From contig WNYE01000027.1 of NCBI GenBank assembly GCA_021396245.1, positions 248,001 through 312,000 on the forward strand: a stretch of DNA of 64,000 nt, written 5' to 3'. A program made the position numbers and the translations under genes. The notes beneath the pieces are model-generated. The model worked only from the letters and a program-made list of their open reading frames with translations, searched no databases and was not told the DNA's origin. This document shows positions 58,478 through 64,000 of the stretch, piece by piece. The DNA comes from Sporothrix humicola. Taxonomy: Eukaryota; Ascomycota; Sordariomycetes; Ophiostomatales; Ophiostomataceae. The first letter of the stretch is position 1, and each line of letters begins with the position of its first letter.

Positions 58478-60265
58478 TCACCGTCTTTTCTTCCCTGCCT
58501 TCCCTTTCTTTGATGGCTCTGGTGCTGGATGTTCTGTCCGAAGATGTTTGTGCAGCTTGGTATTTGAGTCAAACGCCTCGTCACAAATTTGGCAAACGGC
58601 CTAAATGGTTAGTAAACAGAACGGGTAGGTGGAGAGGGGCGGAAACTGGTTCAACTTACTGCTCCTCCTTCTTGCTCAGCAGCCCACCGAGCTGCCTTCT
58701 TTTCTCGCTTGGCCTTGGCCTTGCCGATCTTGGGCCTTGCTGTTGCTTGAGCCTCAGCCTTCTGGTCTTTGATGTCGAGACCGTCCACCTTGGCAGCAAC
58801 ATGGTCGTCGCTGTCATCGCCCGCCTTTCCCTGGAACCGCTTTTCGACAACTTCTCTCGGTGCATATTCGTCATTCTCTTCCGATGATTCGTCCTCTTCC
58901 TCCTCATCTTCAGCAGCCTTGGGCCCAGGTTTCGTCTGCGGCTCAACTTCCACCTCTGCCTCCTCATCGCTGATGTCTTCGTCATCTGTGGCCTCTTCCT
59001 TTTGCGGTGCTGGCTCAGGTTTCGGCTCCTCGACGACAATGTTCAAGTCTCGGTTGTCTTTCTTCATCTGTCGCCGGAGAAGGTGTACTGCTTTGGCATG
59101 CTTCTTGCTCTTCTCGTGTGCCTCGAACTGTTTCTCGCTCTTGAACGTCTTGTCGCACACGACACACTCGATCTCGTGCTGCACTTCCGACTCCGCATCG
59201 CTCGAAAACTCGCCGTCCAAGCCATTGTTGTCACCGCTGGCCCCACCGTCCAGCGGCTCGCCATCGTCGCCCAATCCCCGTGCCCACAACGGCTTCGAAT
59301 CGTCCTGGTTGGCAGCTGCAGCGGCACGACGCTCCAGATTGGCGGCACGCTGACGAGCGGCCTGTGCATTGGCCGAGTCGCGCAAGATCTTTTGGCGCTC
59401 GGCCTCGGACTGCGTGTTGGCAACGTAGCGCGGGTCACGCTTGCGCACAAAGGCCACGAGCGACCGCACAGCGTCGTTGAACTCGCGGGCGGCAATCTCA
59501 CGCGCCTTCTTGTTCTCCTTCTCCATAATGCGGCGGATCGTGCGGTCCGGCGCATCGGAAAGCCGGTACTTGTCCTTCCAGCTAAACGACTTGAGCGTGG
59601 CAAAGTTGGACCAGTCGCGGTAAAAGGGCTTGCCGACCGAGTCGTAGTCGTCGTTGGCCGAGCCAAAGGGCGCATACTGCGGCGGCTGTCCGCCACCGTC
59701 GCTGTCCCAGCTAAAGGCAGCCTCCTCCTCGAGGCCCAGTTGTGCAAAGGTTGCTTCAAGGATGCCAAAGAAGCCCGAAGGCGAATCGTTAAAGGGCACG
59801 CTCGAGTTGAAGCGCCCCATGAGAGTGTAGAGATCTTCGGTCGGGGTCAGGCGCACGTTGTTGTAGAATCGTGGGCCTGCATCGGCACCGTCTGCAGCGT
59901 CGTCCGTCCCACTGTCACCACGTAATATCGCATCGCGGTGCGAGTCGTACCAGGCTCGTTCTTGCGCATCGGAAAGAACCTCGTAGGCGGTTTGTACTTC
60001 TGCAAACTTTCGTGTTGCGTTGGCTGTGTCGTCGAGGTTTCGATCTGGATGCAGCTCGAGGGCCTTCCGCCGGTATGCCTTCTTGATCCTGGATGGAGGC
60101 CTTTGTCAGAAATTATTTCAGGAAGACAGATGAGACAATATTGCCCACTTACTCGTCGTCTGTGGCCGTCCGTTCAACACTCAACAGCTCGTAATAACAC
60201 GTCTTCTGCGTCGCCGTGGCCGCCTGTGCCCCGGCACCACGGTTCGACGACTGTTCCGCTCCCAT
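58478..60265 (-). CDS. JJJ1: DnaJ/zinc-finger ribosome biogenesis cochaperone Jjj1 (DNAJC21)
   Basis: Cytosolic J-protein that stimulates Ssa-type Hsp70 to release Arx1 from pre-60S subunits after export. Exons 60265-60153, 60088-58660 and 58600-58478 give 554 residues (yeast 590). The J domain (about 22-90) carries HPD at 51-53 within KKAYRRKALELHPDRN. Family-specific SVPFNDSPSGFFGILEATF, FYRDWSNFATLKSFSWKDKYR and DRTIRRIMEKENKKAREIA follow. Zinc finger 1 (about 346-368) is CVVCDKTFKSEKQFEAHEKS. A long acidic stretch and a Lys/Arg-rich segment follow. Finger 2 is encoded by the small last exon (CQICDEAFDSNTKLHKHLRT, from Cys517) and ends in a basic tail. That exon is easily missed but is part of the family. 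Divergent to the SPX-RING gene. Confidence 0.94.
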
Positions 60266-61954
60266 TGTCTGTTGTCTCGACTATGTCTTGTCGGCGTCGT
60301 CGTCTGATTATCTCCCGCGTGGCCGACTTGTGTGAACTTGAGCGCAAGGCTGCGATGTCGCGTGTCGTTGTGGAGGGGTTGTTTGACATTTTCAAGACCA
60401 CTCTAAACTTTTTCTTAGTGCGATTTACAGTTACATAACCAAAAGGCCATATTAGCGCCTATTCTAGCCACATATCAGAATGATGTTACTAGTCAGAATG
60501 ACGTTAAGATATAAGACTTGAAGTTAATATGACACCGCCGCATATTCATTCTTGTTGTGTTAAATTTTGTTCATAGACCACGCTGGTTTATTCAACAAGA
60601 TATTTTTATTCTATCTTTCTCGACAAATGAGTGTAACCCGCTTTTCGCCTGTGGTATTTGGATTGTATTATTGACTGTGCCAAAATAGCGGGGTGCATTT
60701 GGCGACGAAAAACCAACACACAAATCAGTGATCACTCCAACGGGACGCTACGGTTAGTGCCCTGTAGCGCCAAAACATCGCGACGGGCGCTATAATTTCA
60801 GCCAGTGGCCTGCGAGAGCCATGACATGTGCGGCTTCAAGATCCAAAAATGTGTGGATGGCATTGGAAGAATCTGACAAAGTACACGTTATGAAAGTATC
60901 GTTCACGCCGCGTCTCGGTGTAGAAGCTTTTCTCATTCTAGAATACCCTGGCGGCTACGGCGAGCAAAGCTTGTTTTCTACATCCCAGGCCTCAAATTGC
61001 GATTTCCCCCCTCTTCAACAGAGGCTTTTGTAAGTACTTGTCCTGAGTTGACGGCCAGAGGAGGGTCACACTTGAAGAGCTTTCTCTCAAGCAACTATGC
61101 CGTAATACTTGTCGAGTGACGTCTTCTTTCAGGCCTCGCCAGGCTAGAAGTTCCCAACAGAGTCTAGGCCCAGCAAATTTTTATTTTCCTTCAGCGATGG
61201 TCCACCGTGGTTCCAGCATTTGACCGATAGAGCATGGACAGGACGGGTCAAATAGGGTCGTCCCCGCGCGTTGTGTCCATCCAATGTCGCCATGAGGGTC
61301 AATTCCCCCAAAGCCTTAGCGGCAAACGCCAGGCCCATGCCTCATCTCGCCCGCTGACCGAGCCCTTTTTAGGCCAAGTCGGGTAAGGAAGTGATCGCCT
61401 GACCCGCCCTATGGCCCCCGTTCTAGAAGGTGCAGCAGTAGGCAGCGCTTGCCTCATCAACAAACATTTTGACACACACACTACGAAGACACAAAAACAA
61501 CTTCTTGCCACCTCCACCACACGTTTCTTTTTCCTTTTCTTTTGCCCCAGGATCGCATCGTCAGGGACCAGGAACCGCAACCAGGGATATATATGCACCA
61601 CTATTGCGTCGTACCGCCCGGCGTCTTGGCTTCGAACCTCACCTGTTCTTTGATCCTTCTTCCGCCTTTAGTCTTTCATCCCTTCCCCGCTTTCCCAATA
61701 TCAGATTCTCAGCATTGAAAACTTCATCTCATCGCCAACATCACCAAGCATATTTCATACATATATTGTGCCCTTCTTCTGAGGCTCATCGACACGGCAA
61801 CAGACAAACACCGAACTGATACGAAGCACCGCCATGATATTGCGGCGCTCGCAAGACATCTTCTTTCTGCAAACCTCGTCATAGCCGCCCTTTGTCATCT
61901 TTCAATCCCCATTACCTTGAACGGCTGGACGGGACGGGCCCGCCAGGGACCAAT
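60266..61954. promoter_or_regulatory. Divergent JJJ1/SPX-RING intergenic region
   Basis: About 1.7 kb. An A/T-rich stretch lies at 60430-60660, including a near-exact direct repeat TCAGAATGAYGTTA at 60475-60488 and 60493-60506. The SPX-RING proximal 450 bases are C/T-rich leader. No CACGTG (the Pho4/NUC-1 site) was noticed. Confidence 0.4.
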
Positions 61955-63585
61955 ATGAAGTTTGCGCGCGAGTTCAAGGCCGCGATCCAGAGCGGGGACT
62001 ACCCCGAGGAATGGTGCAAGGCCGCCATTCCATACCCAACTCTCAAGAAATGTCTAAACAAGATCCGCGCCGAGTTCCAGGACATGGGACTCGATGCCGA
62101 CACTCTACGACAGCTTCTGGCCGCTCAGGCCGTGTCCGAACGCGGAGACCAGATCCCACTTGCCAAGTACAAGTTTGATGGTATGTCATCCTCGATCTTT
62201 TGTCCAAACATCATAGGTTCATGGCCTCTAACAATCCCAGTGAGCGAGTCTGACGTTCAGACACACTTTACCATCTTTGTCGACCTCGAAGACGGTGTCG
62301 TGGTGGATGCCTCACTATCACCAGCGTCCAAGGCATTTCTCCAGAAGCAGGCCGATATTCGGCGCAGCTCGGTCACGGACAGCACCTTGACAACAGAAAG
62401 CAACGGGGACATCGACAGCAATGACGACACTCCGATGCCAGATATTATTGTTGACGAATCTGACGACGAGAGCGGCCCGCCGTCTGGAGTGACTTCTCCA
62501 CCTGGCGAGCGCCTCCCTGGTGCCCGCCACATGAGCTTCCAACGTGTCGAGGTCTCCCTCACGGCCGACAGCGAGTTCTTTGGTCTCATCTACCGTGATA
62601 TGGCAGAGCTCGAGCGCATTGGGCAGGCTGAGCAGGTGGCCATCACAGCCGAAGTGGTGGCATTGGGCCAGGAAGTGTCAGCCGTGGCACGGCCAGAAAA
62701 AAAGAAGCGGGCGTGGTTTGGTGGCGGGTCCGACAAGGCCAACGCGAACTCGAAAAACAAAACCACCACCGTTGCACACCACAAGTATGCCAGCGATCTG
62801 ACACGGTGGCGCGAGATATTCGAGCTGTACCTCGATGCCCAAGTCTTCTTCTCGACGCGCGAGCGCGACCACGGTAAGGCCCACACGTCGGTTCAAGCGT
62901 CACGGCAGCTGGACTGGTTCCAGGAACAAGTCAAGAAGCGCGGACTGCTGCAGCATTTCCAACTGGCCGACAGCTTTGCGGCCTACCAGCACTTTTTGCT
63001 GCTCAACAAGCGGCTATACCTCAACCTGCGCTTCCGGGAACTCAACCAGACAGCGCAAGCCAAGATTCTAAAGAGTGAGTGACTCCCCTTTCTCTACCAT
63101 TTTCAACGTCATCTGCCCTGATACTAACAACAGCAGAATTCGACAAGTGGACTGCACTGGGCGTGTCACGGACATTCCCTGACGCCCTCTCGCGCCGCCA
63201 CCACGACATGCTTGTGGAGAGCATGGCCCGCGATGTCTGCGCCCGCATCGCTGAGGACGTCGTCGCCGTTGTGCCGCGCCTCGAAGACTACACCTGCCCT
63301 GTTTGTCTTAGCCTTGCGTGGCTTCCCATACGCCTGCACTGTCGCCACGTCTTCTGTGTCCGCTGCGTCATTAAGATGCAGCGCGAAGAGCAAAAGTTCT
63401 GTCCCATGTGTCGTGGCGAGGTCGTCATGCAGGCCGACCTGGACAGTCTCGACGCTAATCTTGAAAAGTTTCTAAAACTGTACTTCCGGCAGGAAGCCAA
63501 AGAGAAGCAAAAGGCTAACGAGATGGAGCGCGGCCAAGAGCTGTTTGGCGAAGCATACAAGCCGACATCCTGCATTCTGATGTGA
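61955..63585 (+). CDS. SPX-RING E3 ubiquitin ligase with CaaX-like C-terminus
   Basis: Exons 61955-62180, 62241-63074 and 63137-63585 give 502 residues. SPX domains bind inositol pyrophosphates and report phosphate status; fission yeast Pqr1 is an SPX-RING ligase restraining phosphate uptake. SPX helices are MKFAREFKAAIQ, WCKAAIPYPTLKKCLNKI, then, after an acidic insert (about 125-185), DSEFFGLIYRDMAEL, YLNLRFRELNQTAQAKILKKFDKWT. The last motif with its lysines is formed across intron 2. A C3HC4 RING (Cys407, 410, 422, His424, Cys427, 430, 442, 445) reads CPVCLSLAWLPIRLHCRHVF, followed by a helical Lys/Glu region. The protein ends TSCILM, a CaaX-type box suggesting farnesylation and membrane attachment. 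Intron 2 ends CAGCAG, a tandem acceptor. A TTG-started extension upstream is not used. Confidence 0.92.
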
Positions 63586-64000
63586 TGGCCGTTGGGCCCT
63601 TTTTCATCTTCTTTCCCTTCTTTCTTCTTGCATAGCAGTATTATACCCCATTGTTTTAGAAGCATATTATTTATATCCATTTAGTCGTTTTAATATCACA
63701 TTTTTTCCTAAACCAAAGCAAGTCTCTTTATTCTTGTGAAGGCATCGCTCTGAACTTAATGTCATGGATTCTTCAAAATCGTATTCATAGATTACATTTA
63801 TTCGAATTATTATCAACCAAAATAATTTCAATTTTTTTTTAATGCAGAAAAAAAACCAACAATTAAATACAACACATTATTAAATGAAGATGATAATTTA
63901 TAGTCACTATTTAATACATTCCACAATAATTCAGTAAAACGAAGACAGCGGAACTTTAGAAGAAGGTTCACATTGTCTTGGAGTGATGTCTTTGCTCACA
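63586..64000. other. Downstream region of SPX-RING gene
   Basis: A/T-rich 3' untranslated and spacer sequence up to the window edge, including T and A runs near 63831-63860. No gene start or end can be supported. Confidence 0.4.

Noticed and set aside
59002..59925. 307-codon plus-strand frame
   Set aside because: Antisense to JJJ1; no homologous features.

Overview
This is a filamentous ascomycete (Pezizomycotina) nuclear contig. The evidence is spliced protein genes with short introns of about 53-130 bp (GTAAGT/GTATGT-type donors, CTAAC/CTAAT branch sites, mostly YAG acceptors), GC-rich third codon positions, pyrimidine-rich leaders, and single-copy fungal orthologues with filamentous-fungal domain layouts. 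A Sordariomycete, possibly of the Ophiostomatales type, is my inference only. No transposon, tRNA, rRNA, CRISPR array or virus was recognised. Seventeen protein-coding genes can be modelled; one is cut by the left window edge.

Layout. 0-20 kb is gene-dense housekeeping: RNA14 (-, truncated), ASF1 (+), a BolA-like gene (-), a NIF3-family gene (+), VPS51 (-), RMI1 (+), SKI3 (-) and UTP22/Nrap (+). 21.2-23.9 kb holds a RasGAP of the S. pombe Gap1 type (-). It is followed by an almost 8 kb stretch without a recognisable gene. 31.8-33.4 kb holds a secreted GH43-CBM35 enzyme that looks like an exo-beta-1,3-galactanase (-). 35.2-41.0 kb holds an LDB17/Dip1/SPIN90 family Arp2/3 regulator (+) and a 990-residue glutamine- and proline-rich protein I cannot name (-). 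43.5-48.6 kb holds an HSPA12-like Hsp70 (+) and a FET4-like low-affinity metal permease (-). A second gene-free stretch of 7 kb follows. The right end holds an MFS transporter (+), JJJ1/DNAJC21 (-) and an SPX-RING ubiquitin ligase (+).

Most genes are unrelated neighbours arranged divergently or convergently; nothing looks like a biosynthetic cluster or operon. Loose themes are RNA metabolism (RNA14, SKI3, UTP22, JJJ1), genome maintenance (ASF1, RMI1), iron (BolA-like, FET4-like) and phosphate sensing (SPX-RING). The most testable new points are: a perfect ATCWGATAA iron-GATA site upstream of the BolA-like gene; an apparent leaky-scanning dual start giving a mitochondrial presequence on the NIF3-family protein; a CaaX-type C-terminus and a tandem splice acceptor in the SPX-RING ligase; and the two long gene deserts. 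All exon borders were read by eye and checked for frame, not supported by transcripts.
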